Source: Lineus longissimus (taxonomy: Eukaryota; Nemertea; Pilidiophora; Heteronemertea; Lineidae). Taken from it: a stretch of DNA of 64,000 nucleotides. The stretch lies in contig NC_088321.1 in assembly GCF_910592395.1 (NCBI RefSeq), positions 9,612,001 through 9,676,000 on the forward strand, given 5' to 3'. Within the stretch, counting starts at the first letter, position 1, and each line of letters begins with the position of its first letter. The notes beneath the pieces are model-generated. The model saw only the letters and a program-made list of their open reading frames with translations, had not been told where the DNA came from and did no database searches. Shown here one piece after another: positions 10,577 through 20,592 of this stretch. The translations under genes and the position numbers were made by a program.

Positions 10577-11812
10577 GATAAGCTTGCTAATCGAGTACCA
10601 ATCTCAGCTTCCATCCTTGACTACTCTTAGACGCCCCCAATTGGCATGTCCAAAAACTAAATTATACTTTGCGCAACAATTAAGTATCATAATGATTCAA
10701 ATATTTCAGTACACTGAGCCCATGTTAATAGTAGATCAATATTAACCCTGTAATGGTTAAAGCGGAACAAAACAATAACTTTTGATTGGCTAACCCAATC
10801 CCTCTTTGGTTAGAGCACAAATTAGACTTTATCCATCTCAGACGTTGAGGTTTGCGGAGTAAATTGGCCATGTTTACCCACAATCTTTATCAGTCCAAGA
10901 GTCCGTTTGCATGGTAACTCGCACAATATTCCTATAATGAATACTCGCACAATATTCCTATAATGAATATTTCCACAATATTCCGAATATGAATATTTTT
11001 ACTCGAAAACACATTGCCATAACCGATTTTTCACTACTAGTACTATAGTTATTTCCGCACTATAATCCACTGAATGTCTGATTATCACACACACACAGTG
11101 CAGTCAATTTAACTCTTTCAAACCCAAATGACCTGGTTTCTGTTAGAAAATGCCCTTAATTCATAGGCTGTTCCAATTTGTCATCATAAACGCTATCAAA
11201 AAAAAAACCCAACCAAACTGCATGAATGTGCAGAAAATCTGATGGAACAGAAACCAGAGGCAGTTGAGCTTGGAGTTGTTAAATTAACATGCACAAAACT
11301 GATAAATTGTTCCATGCCCTATAGGCCGTTTTGAATCACGATGATTGTCTTTGAAATGTCATATAATCACGATGATTGTCTTTGAAATGTCATATGATGG
11401 ACGTCGGATCTCCTGTGATTGGATTCTTGCTGTTTGTCAGTAACCCACGACAAGGGGGGCTTACGGGTGCTACGCCTTGCCCAAAAGCGCCCCGTGAGGC
11501 TGGCTAAGGGGAGGGTCGCCTTACTTTCGAACCTCAGCAGACTGACCAAATTGGATGATCAAGCCAAAATGGAGTTCTGCTTGCTACCCTTCTTGAACTT
11601 CAAGACATCCTTCATTCGGTTGGTCCTCTAGGATGCAGATTCCTCCCTCGTCCTCGATGCCCTTGTGTCCTCCTGTATGCAGTAAGTCCAATTTTTAAAT
11701 CCTCACCGTCCTCAATGACCTATCCTCAGATTATTTACAGCAGATTATGAAATATGATAGCCCAGGAGACCCTTAATGATTCCTAGGTTCCTGGGAATGT
11801 TCTAAATTGTCC
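10577..11812. other. BEL/Pao 3' untranslated region
   Basis: There is no long conserved frame between the polypurine tract and the pol stop at 11813. Small direct duplications occur at 10916-10970 (ACTCGCACAATATTCC twice) and 11335-11398 (ATCACGATGATTGTC twice). Confidence 0.7.
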
Positions 11813-13340
11813 TTAGCGCTTACATCTAAGGGGGCACAACCTTGAAATTGGCCTCAGGAATTCATTGTCTCCAATCTTGACTTTTGCGACGCGGACATGA
11901 TCATCCTTGCCAGGTAGGACCTGCAAAATCCTGCCCAGAGGCCATTGTCCCCTCGGTGTATTTGGGCTAACTACCACAACCAGGTCTCCTGATTCAAGAT
12001 TCTTCATTTCTTCCCTCCATTTGGCTCTTGGGTGCAACATTGGCAGCCACTCCTTCAGCCATCTCTCCCAGACATGCTTAATCAGCTGCTGAACTACCCG
12101 CCATCTTCTGCGCGGATTGAACTTGATGCTGTCCACTGCTTCTGGGGCAAACTGACCCCCAACCTGGCCAAACAAAAAGTGATTTGGGGTCAACGGCGGT
12201 GTGTCCTGTGAGTCTGCTGCCTGGTATGTAAGAGGGCGGGAATTCAGCAAGGCCTCGGCTCCTGAGATGGCTGTAGCTAACTCCTCATCATTAATGTCAG
12301 CTTTTCCGAGGACCGCGTAGATTGCCTTTTTTGCTGATTTTATGAGAGATTCATGCACTCCTCCAAAGTGAGGACCCAATGGTGGATTGAAGTACCATTT
12401 GACTCCCCTCCGTGCTGTTGCGCGGCTGATCTTGTCTTGATCCAAATTTTCTACTAGGTCGTTCAGCTCCTTGTTCCCAGCGACAAAATTGGTACCGTTG
12501 TCCGATGTGACCTCTTCAGGAACTCCGCGCCTGTTTACCATGCGATTAAAGGCATTTAGAAAGGAGTCAGTATCAAGTCCGTAGGCCATTTCTAAGTGCA
12601 CAGCCTGTGAGGCCATGCAAGTGAAGAGACAGAGATATCTCTTTGACTGTACCCTTCCGCGCAGCTGTTTTGTGATGAATGGCCCTCCAAAGTCCACAGA
12701 GGTTCTTGTAAATGCACGAACTGATGTCTTTACTCTGGTCTTGGGTAGAGGAGCCATTATCTGAGTTGCAACTTTGCATTTTCTCCGTCCGCATTCATTG
12801 CAGTCTCTTTCCCAATCTCGAATTTCTTCTCGCCCAGCAACAATCCAAAATCGACTTGATAAAGCTGCCAAGGTCTGGTTTACTCCTGTGATGTGACCAC
12901 CTTGCTCGTGGTAGCTTTTTACAATCAACTTGGTGACGTGATCTTTTCGTGGTAGAATGACTGGGTGTCTGGTGTCAAATGACAAGAATTCTGCATGCTT
13001 GAGACGGCCATTACAGCGTATGACACCTTCATCGTCTATTCTTGGAAAAAGACCGAGGATTTTGCTTGACTTTCCGATTGGCTTTCCTTTTGTCATCGCC
13101 CGGTACTCTTCTGGGAAGGCTTTTTTCTGACTTTCGCTAATGATGATATTCTGAACTTGCTGTAGCTCGTCTGGCGTCAACTCCCCTGTCTGACGCTCCT
13201 CTCTTTTTCGCCGAGAGTTCTCTAAGAATCGGTATACCCATGCCTGTACTCGGCAAAGCCGGTGCCAACTTGAATAACGTAATGGATCGAGACGCCATTC
13301 TGGGACTATGGTTTCATCATCCTGCTGTTCATTCAATGGC
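11813..13340 (-). pseudogene. BEL/Pao integrase and C-terminal region
   Basis: From N to C on the minus strand: an HHCC-like zinc region (HEQGGHITG...CNECGRRKC), the integrase core with DFGGPF, TSDNGTNFV and HFGGVHE supplying the D, D and E of the catalytic triad, then ESxIKSAKKA and a C-terminal part (LESGDLVVVVSPNTPRGQWPLG) typical of the DUF5641 tail of Pao elements. It would join retroelement cDNA into host DNA. The frame here is intact and ends at 11813. It is cut off from RT/RNase H by the fold-back insertion beginning at 13350, so the ORF's apparent ATG at 13402 lies inside that insertion. Confidence 0.93.
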
Positions 13341-13349
13341 ACCGTGACC

Positions 13350-14236
13350 GGCAGGCAGTATTTGCACCACGCGACCACCACGCGAACAGGCGGAGCGATC
13401 ATAATGACGATATCAAAATAGCGGTCGATTCATTGGATCATGGTTTCTTGGAACAATTATAGATGGCGTTGGCTGCTATCCTAGCTTCTCTGATGCCCGT
13501 TCTTGGGATTATTGGAATAAAGGCGTACGCCATTTACGGAAATACGTACTGAATTGCCATTGAGTAACTAGACCTACTCCAACTGACGACTGACCTGCAA
13601 AAACCATACGAGTACAAGTGGGTTATATAGTCTCCCTTTAAAGGGGTGGCCGTTCGTTTGGGTGGGGTGGGTTGGGGGGGGGGGGGGGGGGGAGGAGTTA
13701 GATTTATCACTCACTCGAACACGTGTGCATAGTTTCAACATACTGTTGTGTGAGAGACCCTTATTGGCGACTTTGTGTAACTTTATCTTGCCTACCTGGC
13801 GACTTTGTGTAACTTTATCTTGGTTCGAGTTAGTGATAAATCTAACTCCTCCCCCCCCCCCCCCCAACCCACCCCACCCAAACGAACGGCCACCCCATTA
13901 AAGGGAGACTATATAACCCACTCGTACTCGTATGGTTTTTGCAGGTCAGTCGTCAGTTGGAGTATAGGTCTAGTTTCTCAACGGTAATTCAGTACGTATT
14001 TCCGTAGTTGGCGTACGCCTTTATTCCAATAATCCCAAGAACGGACATCAGAGAAGCTAGGATAGCAGCCAACGCCATCTATAATTGTTCCAAGAAACCA
14101 TGATCCAATGAATCGACCGCTATTTTGATATCGTCATTATGATCGCTCCGCCTGTTCGCGTGGTGGCGTGGTGGTCGCGTGGTGCCCGTGGTGGTCGCGT
14201 GGTGCCCGTGGTGGCGTGGTGCAAATACCGCCTGCC
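13350..14236. mobile_element. Fold-back element A with 9-bp target duplication
   Basis: The ends are GGCAGGC...GCCTGCC, and ACCGTGACC is duplicated exactly at 13341-13349 and 14237-14245. The element is a near-palindrome: each ~430-bp arm carries the CACCACGCG-rich terminus, the phrase GATCATAATGACGATATC, 'AATTATAGATGGCG', and a poly-G/poly-C tract (about 13674 and 13849). A 9-bp duplication is typical of Mutator-like elements; the fold-back structure is known for some of them. No transposase is seen. A related 1428-bp copy lies at 20617-22044. Confidence 0.92.
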
Positions 14237-14245
14237 ACCGTGACC

Positions 14246-14618
14246 AGGGTCCTTTCTCCCTTCTTCATTTCACTCTTATCGATGTTCTTGCTTTCACAGC
14301 GGTTGATCGGCCAGTCAGCTTTCTCCTTCACCAGAAACTCTGGGCCACTCCACCAAAGGCTATCATTCATATCCTGAACTTTGGCACCTCTTGAAAGGAT
14401 ATCAGCTGGATTGTCTTTAGTCGGCACATGTCGCCACTGGTCCGGGTTGCTCTGCCGATGGATTTCACCAATCCAATTCGCTACAAACGGCTTAAATTCA
14501 CGACTGCGACCTCTAATGCACCATAATGTATTGGGGCTATCGGTCCAGTAAGTGACATCTTTCAATGGGATATCCAAAACTAAGCAAATTGCATTTGTCA
14601 GTCGCAATCCAACGATCG
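14246..14618 (-). pseudogene. BEL/Pao RNase H to integrase linker
   Basis: This part of the polyprotein encodes NAICLVLDIPLKDVTYWTDS..., an RNase H region (WTDSPNTLWCIRG, then HVPTKDNPADILSRG, a hallmark of Pao elements). A one-base loss in the C4 run at 14619-14622 shifts it out of frame with the RT upstream. It is closed at 14245 by the fold-back insertion. Confidence 0.9.
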
Positions 14619-14622
14619 CCCC

Positions 14623-15712
14623 ATCAGCTCCAGTCGTGGTATGCTGCATGAAACCAGTGGTGCTACCTTAGATTTAGATGCGATCATTCTCACAATCACC
14701 TGGCCACCCTCATAACATGTCCACATGTATGTGATGCCACCGTAAGCGTCCTGTGATGCATCGACGAAGGTGTGGATTTCTTGGCTGACCGGACGTTCCG
14801 CATCGCAGGAGCGCAGGCATCTTGGTATTTTCACCTGCTGCAGGTTGTTCAGGTCCGTGAACCAGCATCTCACCTTTTCTCCTATTTCGCCGAGGTTTTG
14901 ATCATCCCAGTCAACTCCAAGAGTCCAAAATTCCTGCATCAAAATCTTTGCTCTGATTATCAAGGGTGAAAGAAAGCTCATTGGGTCGAATATTGTCGCT
15001 ATCTTTCGCAAGAAGTTACGCTTTGTGACAATGAAGTCCTCTTCTGGTGGGACACAACGGAAAGTGAAAACATCTTCGCTCGCCATCCACATGACTCCTA
15101 GCGTCTTTACTGATGGTAACTGACCCTCATCTGGACTTATCTCAGAAGCTCTGTCTTCCACAGGGATTTTCTCAAGTACTGCTTTTGAATTTGAAACCCA
15201 TTTTCGGGCATGCATCCCCGCCTTGTCCCACAGAACAGATAACTCTTCATAAAGCTGTACTCTGATATCATCGTTATGAACTGAATCTAAGCCATCATCC
15301 ATATATGTCAATTTTAATACTGTTTCTGAGGCTAATGGGAGCTCCGTGCTGTGTCGTCTAGCATGCTCCTGTGTCACAAACTGCGCGAGAAAAGGAGATG
15401 AGTTGACACCAAAGACCACTCTCGTAAATTCATACTCCTTCGGCTGATCTGTGTTGTCAAGTTCTCTCCATAGAAATCTATGATAAGGTCTATCCTCAGG
15501 CTTGATCAGAATCCTCAGGTACATTTGGGAGATATCACAAGCCACTGCTACCGGATTTCGCCGAAACCGGATTAGAACATTTACCAAGTTTTGCTGTAGT
15601 TTGGGTCCTTGGTAAATTTGATCATTTAGTGACGTCCCTTTTGCTTTTGCTGAGGCGTCAAAGACAATCCGTACTTTTGTTGTGGCTTTGTCCATCCGTA
15701 CAACAGGGAAGT
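14623..15712 (-). pseudogene. BEL/Pao reverse transcriptase and RNase H start
   Basis: The RT domain shows RIVFDASAKAKGTSLND, CDISQMYLRI, the catalytic YMDD in LTYMDDGLDS, and then KTLGVMW and the connection to RNase H (THTFVDASQDAYGGITY). This order and the RxVFDAS and YMDD words are diagnostic of Pao-type RT. The frame is intact over about 365 residues, bounded upstream by an extra G in the G5 run at 15713-15717 and downstream by the C4 indel at 14619. Confidence 0.93.
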
Positions 15713-15717
15713 GGGGG

Positions 15718-17476
15718 TAAATACCAACATGCCGCAGGTTGTGACTCAGATTTTGGTACTTCTCGTACGTATCCTTTCACGAGGTACTCCTTTATTGTGG
15801 CACTATATGCTTCTGCAGTGACAGGATTCTTGTTCAGCTTCTTCTCTGTTCCTTCCAATCGATGTACAGCCTCCTTCCAATTGTTCTGCAATTGTGGTCT
15901 CTCACCACGCCATGGGATCCCAACCTGGTACCGGCTTTTCTCAGGGTCAAATTCTAAAGTATCCTTTATCTTATCAATCGTCTTCTGTTCATCTGGCTGA
16001 AGAATCTCAACATTATTCTCTGCTTTTATATTTTCGACCTCCCAAAATGACTTCAAGCTGGAGTTTATCTCCTCCAGAACATCATGCTGTGATGCTGCGT
16101 GGTATGTCCTGGCGAAATTGGTTGATGGTCTGTTGCCTTGTTCTGTTGTCACAGGCCCGATGCAAGTCCAGCCTAGACGTGTTAACCTTGCAGTTGGCTC
16201 TCCATTCTTCCCGGCTACGTCCCGTAACGAGAAATGCAGATCTTGGTTGTCTAGGCCAATCAACAGGTCTAAAGTCTCTCTTTTCCCAAACTTCGGGAAG
16301 ACTATCTCTTTGAGGTGGTCGTACTTATGCGCGTGTTTGTTCCAATCAATTGCCTGTAGATCTCCTGTCACTGGCTGCTCGGTGGTTCCAGCGATGATTG
16401 TAGCATCGACTCTGCGATTTAGACTCTCAACGCCGACTTCAACGGTAGTGGTTTTGAAACATGATGAGCGTCCATTTAAAACATGCACGGTTGTGTTTTC
16501 TGTAGGGCCCGTCAAACCTAGTTCGTTTGCAACGCTTGCATTGAGGTAGGTAGCTGTGCTTGCATCATCTTGAAGGGCATTGACCTTCAGTCGCTTTGCC
16601 CCATTTTTGAGGATGACTGGTACTGTTCTTAAGGCTATGAACCCTGTCTTGGCCTCCCTTGTGTTAGTTGCCATGGTTACAGTAGCGAGGGATCTATCTT
16701 TCTTCTTAGTCTGCACTTCCATCTTCTGTGGTTGTGACTTCGTCTTTTCTTGTTGTGCTTCTATTTTCTGTGGTTGTGCAGGTTGAGAAGTCTCTTTTTC
16801 TTGGTGCAACAGCCGATGATGGTTTTGCTTGCATCCATTGATGTTACAAGGTCGTCCTCGATCCCATTGGGAGCCAATGTGCTGGTTCGACAGACATCTG
16901 TAGCATAGAGACTGTTGTTTGGCAATTTTCCATCTGGCAGCCACGTCTTTGGCCTTGAAGTCCTCGCACTTCCAGATGCCATGGTCCTTACTGCAGACAG
17001 GACACGGGTTGTGGGACTGGATGACTGACGGTGATGTGAAATGAGTCCTTGAAGATCCCTTGTGATCTGACTTGGTTGATGAAGTCTGACCATCTCTTGA
17101 CTGGATTAACCCTTTAACCGCTTCTGTTGCAATTGTCCGATATTCTGACTCCGAAATGACAAAGCGGCGCAGCACTTCTATTGACTCCTTTTCATTTCGC
17201 TCATTAACCCATCGGTGGTAATCAGCGACCATTGTCACAGTCATCTTCTTGAACAGCAATGAATACAGGAGCTGGCTGTCGAGCTCGGACTGAAATCCTG
17301 CGTCCTTCAGGTTTATCACCACGATGTCTAACAGATCAGCAAATTTATCCAAGTCCTTTGTATTACCCGGTCGAATCTGAGGAAAGCTTGTAAGTTCTTC
17401 GAACTGCAGTGTGACTTGCCTTCTCCTACCTCCATACTTTCTCTCCAGCCTCTCTTTGGCCGCAATATACACACTC
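15718..17476 (-). pseudogene. BEL/Pao Gag C-terminus, zinc knuckle and protease
   Basis: The region holds the second half of the DUF1759-like Gag (YIAAKERLERKYGG), Cys/His motifs (CPVCSKDHGIWKC and CYRCLSNQHIG) that bind RNA, and a retropepsin-like domain (ALQDDASTATYLN, DUF1758 type). It then reads ATARLTRLGW..., leading into the RT N-terminus. About 590 residues are uninterrupted. It is separated from the N-terminal Gag frame by the G5 run at 17477-17481. Confidence 0.9.
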
Positions 17477-17481
17477 GGGGG

Positions 17482-18607
17482 AATGTCCCAAATTTTCTAT
17501 CGTTTTCGATGCCTCTCCAGAAAGGCAGCCTCTCAACTGTAGAAGCTTGTATTCGGGCGTAGCTGGAGCTTTGTCGATACAAGCTAGGAAAGCAGCCTTC
17601 CAATTTTCATAGGTTCTTACGTCACCAGTGAAAGTCGGAATCGACACGCGTTTCAGCTGTTTCCACAGGTCTTGGCCTATCTTCTTGTTTTCTGGCTCCT
17701 CGGGTGTCGGTTGTGTGCAAGATGCACCAAGGATATGCTGTAACCCTGGTGTATTGCCAGATGTACCAGACATCTCTTGCTGTTGAGGAAGTATGTACTC
17801 CTGGGGTCCTGGTGTACATGCTGTAGCAAATATCTGTTGATGTTGAGGAAGTATGTACCCCTGGGGTCCTGGTGTACATGCTGTAGCAAATATCTGTTGC
17901 TGTTGAGGAGGTATGTACCCCTGGGGTCCTGGTGTACATGCTGTAGCAAATATCTGTTGCTGTTGAGGAACGGTGTACTCTTGCTGAACCTCCTGGCTTT
18001 GGTGCTGCGGTGTATTTTTATTAACCAATGACCCTTCAGGCTGTTTACTTGCACGTAGTGTGGTCATAAAGTTCTGCATAACTCCCAAGAAATCCTCCAC
18101 TACATCTTCAGCTGATCTAGTTTCGGGAGTCTCAACTTGATTTGAACTAGGAGCCGAGACAGGAAGACTTGGAATGAACGGTGGCGCATTAACACTGTCC
18201 TTTAAATCAGACTCTACTGTTTTCGAAACATTGTCATTGGCGTTGTTGTCTTGTTGTACTATCCTACTAACGTTACTGCGAAAATCAGTTGGCATACTAG
18301 TATGGGATGGTCTGGATCTGCAACTAGGCCTACCTCTCGGGCGCAACTGTTTCTGTAACCTTGACCTCGTCAACTCCTCAATCCTTGCCTCAACTCGTTG
18401 TATCTCTAAAGTCAGTTCAGTACTAGGGCTAGGCTCTCGTTCCATCAGGGGCATCTCCAGGGCAAATGCAGTGGTTGACGGCGGTGCACTTCCCTGTGGC
18501 GCCACCTGTGCGTTTCCACGTACACTAACATTTACATGCGGCCGAGTAATGCTTCCACGTGCACGCCACAGGCAATCATCGCCGGAATCATCGTCACTTG
18601 GCCTCAT
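17482..18607 (-). pseudogene. BEL/Pao Gag N-terminal part
   Basis: The ORF starts at MRPSDDDSG, 53 bp inside the 5' LTR edge. It has a short coiled-coil-like stretch (TLEIQRVEARIEELTRSRLQ), a Gln-rich linker with three 20-residue repeats (QQQIFATACTPGPQGYI; 60-bp DNA repeats at about 17800-17980), and the start of the DUF1759 Gag fold (IPTFTGDVRTYENWKAAF...LRGCLSGEA). It would form the particle shell. An extra base in the G5 run at 17477-17481 ends the frame shortly after GHSPE. Confidence 0.9.
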
Positions 18608-18643
18608 ACTGGTTTTAATGTCATTAAACGTTCTATATAACTA

Positions 18644-18657
18644 CGCTCTAGATACCA
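18644..18657 (-). promoter_or_regulatory. Candidate primer-binding site of BEL/Pao
   Basis: Minus-strand TGGTATCTAGAGCG begins two bases inside the 5' LTR. The leading TGG pairs with the CCA end of a tRNA. The tRNA species is not identified. Confidence 0.7.
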
Positions 18658-18659
18658 TT

Positions 18660-18843
18660 TGTTTCGATGAACATCCACTTTTCCACGACAAATCGATCTG
18701 TTCCGTTAAAAACGGATATTTATTGCTCAACACAAAATAATCTTACATCGTTCGTTCAGCGCTCATTGTTGCAGACACTACTACTATAAAACCTCTGTCC
18801 TCGCCGGACGTCCTCAAGTCACAACCTGATGTCCTTCAACTCA
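18660..18843 (-). repeat. 5' LTR of BEL/Pao element
   Basis: 184 bp, partner of 10379-10562. It is bounded outside by CAAGG (18844-18848) and inside by the primer site. Its sequence would hold the element's promoter. Confidence 0.95.
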
Positions 18844-18848
18844 CAAGG

Positions 18849-19097
18849 CATTTGCAAGTTTTACAACAAAATGGCCGACAGTCGGCCATCTTGAGTGCGA
18901 AATCAGCCATTATCAGAGTTGGCCTTGATATTCACCCGATACACGTGCACACCAAATATGACATGTCTAGGCGAACTCGTTCAGAATGTAAAGAGGTCAT
19001 AAGAGTGTGACATACAGACGGACGCACGGATCGGCGGTCGGACGGACGATCCTGATAAAAACAATATATCCGCACTTTCGGAGAAAGTGCGGATATA
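18849..19097. repeat. 156-bp array remainder and terminal hairpin
   Basis: The last unit of the 156-bp array continues after the BEL target duplication (GTCTAGGCGAACTCGTTCAG at 18964, one base short of register). It is followed by GGACGGACG simple repeats and a 15-bp-arm hairpin, TATATCCGCACTTTC facing its complement, at 19065-19097. The hairpin plus GACGG repeat is the end signature of the tandem-cored family. Confidence 0.8.
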
Positions 19098-19103
19098 AAA
19101 AAA

Positions 19104-19480
19104 ACCTGATGGAGTCCTGAGCTTGAAGGATTATGGAAACTGTGCAAAGTAGCTGAAGAGGCATCTCCGATGTAAAGGAAATCAAGACTTAAAGCAAGCA
19201 CTCAGAATTACATTGTACAAAGACGATCGAGTAAGATTTAATAAATACTTCCGCAAATCCAATTGTGCATTTCATAGCAGACAACTAGAAAATATTGAAC
19301 AGTAACAAACACGCAATCCGCGAGTATTCTGGCAAGAAATTAGAAAGTTAGGCCTAGGAAAAGAAAGGCAGGAAACAGAAGCAGTTCACATGGAGAATGG
19401 TACCATATCGCAGAGTAGAACGGATTTTATGTATACATGGGTAAACGACTTTCAAAAATTGTATAACGGTAACCACGCCC
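19104..19480 (+). pseudogene. LINE ORF2 fragment (before the RT domain)
   Basis: A frame with stops reads ARVFWQEIRKLGLGKE...HMENGTISQSRTDFMYTWVNDFQKLYNG, matching the linker of non-LTR retrotransposons between endonuclease and RT (NPRxFWxxIxxLG...W..xFxxLYN). The fragment is cut at about 19480 and has no RT after it. Confidence 0.6.
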
Positions 19481-19538
19481 CTTGATAATCCGGACACCGT
19501 CGACGTGGCATTTATTGATCCCCAGCGTAACACACCAA

Positions 19539-19884
19539 ATTCAAATTCAAATTCAAATTATTTATTTGCACAACTATCACAAATACAGGCAGTATGGCAT
19601 ATACATGCATGAATATTACAAAATAAAAGACATTACATTAAAACATATCATAAGTCACATTGGTAAAATTATATTGTCATTGCTCCTGAAGAGCTGCTTG
19701 CCTTTCGTAAAAAGCCCTGGAGATAAAAATAGCAGTCTTGATGATGATGTCGTGATCAGTGCTGCTCAATGTGGAAATAAAATCCGAATTGGAGAACAAG
19801 TGACTATCTTTACAAAAAGCAATATTCTTAAAAGACTCATCTCTTAGTTTTTGAATAGAAGGACATCTAGCAAAAAAAAAACGA
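19539..19884 (-). mobile_element. 5'-truncated LINE with 38-bp target duplication
   Basis: The minus strand encodes a RT C-terminal-like tail (CPSIQKLRDESFKNIAF) and ends in a repeated TTTGAA tail (plus strand ATTCAAATTCAAATTC). A 38-bp direct repeat starting CGACGTGGCATT and ending CACACCAA flanks it (19501-19538 and 19885-19922, one mismatch). This fits target-primed reverse transcription, though the duplication is long. Confidence 0.75.
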
Positions 19885-20048
19885 CGACGTGGCATTCATT
19901 GATCCCCAGCGTAACACACCAATAACAATGAAATGGTCCAGGGACCATGTGCTCATCTCGGGTAATGTAATGCATGTCATTTGCAGTGGATATGGGGAGA
20001 GCAGTTTCTGGCTAGTTTCAGCAGTTTTGATTCCATTGAATAATAATA

Positions 20049-20592
20049 TTATTCTTCTCAGCTCAATGGCAAAGAGAATATGACCGGTACCATCTAAGTA
20101 TACCTTTTTGGTTATAAAGTTGACTGAATTTCAGGGTTATTGAAGAGTGTACATGTCACAATGACATGGAAATTGGCTGAGATCTGTTCAACAGTTTAGG
20201 AGTAATAGGACTTCGTTGGATTTTCAAGATGGCGGCCATATTTGTCTTTGAAAATTAGGGATATTGATAAGAGTACATAGATACATAACCACATGAAGTT
20301 TGGTTGCAATCCGATCATTAGTTTTGGAGTAATAGGACTTGGTTTAATTTTCAAGATGGCCGCCTGGCGGCCATATTGGTGAATGGATTTGACTGAAAAT
20401 CAGGGATATGGTAGAAAGTACATAGATATACAATCACATGAAATTTGGTTGCAATCCCACTTTGTTTCATTTTCAAGATGGCCGCATGGCAATGTTCAGC
20501 ATATTTACATGTATCAAGATTGATCATCGCCAGACATTTTGAGCGGGTGGGGTAACCCCCGCCAAACGTCCCTAATTGCCTCACCCCAGATC
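20049..20592. repeat. Tandem-cored repeat (copy 2, empty MITE site)
   Basis: It is related to 8904-9693 (TTCTTCTCAGCTCA start, GATGGCGGCC units). It lacks the 161-bp MITE at 20097, so it serves as the empty-site comparison. Confidence 0.7.

Larger units (their letters stand above)
10379..18843 (-). mobile_element. Complete BEL/Pao LTR retrotransposon
   Basis: The 8465-bp element, read on the minus strand, has two 184-bp LTRs (TG...CA), a 5-bp target duplication CAAGG (10374-10378 and 18844-18848), a primer-binding candidate, a gag-pol coding region with all expected domains in BEL/Pao order (Gag, zinc knuckle, protease, RT, RNase H, integrase, C-terminal DUF5641-like region), and a polypurine tract. 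The LTRs differ at about 6 of 184 positions, so insertion is fairly recent. Coding is broken by three single-base indels in G/C runs and by an 887-bp fold-back insertion. Otherwise the reading frame is open. It replicates, in intact relatives, through reverse transcription of its own RNA. Confidence 0.95.

Noticed and set aside
13574-13987. Gly- and Pro-rich frames around the poly-G/poly-C tracts
   Set aside because: They are products of homopolymers inside the fold-back element and repeat at 21630 for the same reason.
17777-18031. Repeated frame with GSWCTCCSKYLL on the plus strand
   Set aside because: It is the reverse shadow of the Gln-rich repeats of BEL/Pao Gag.
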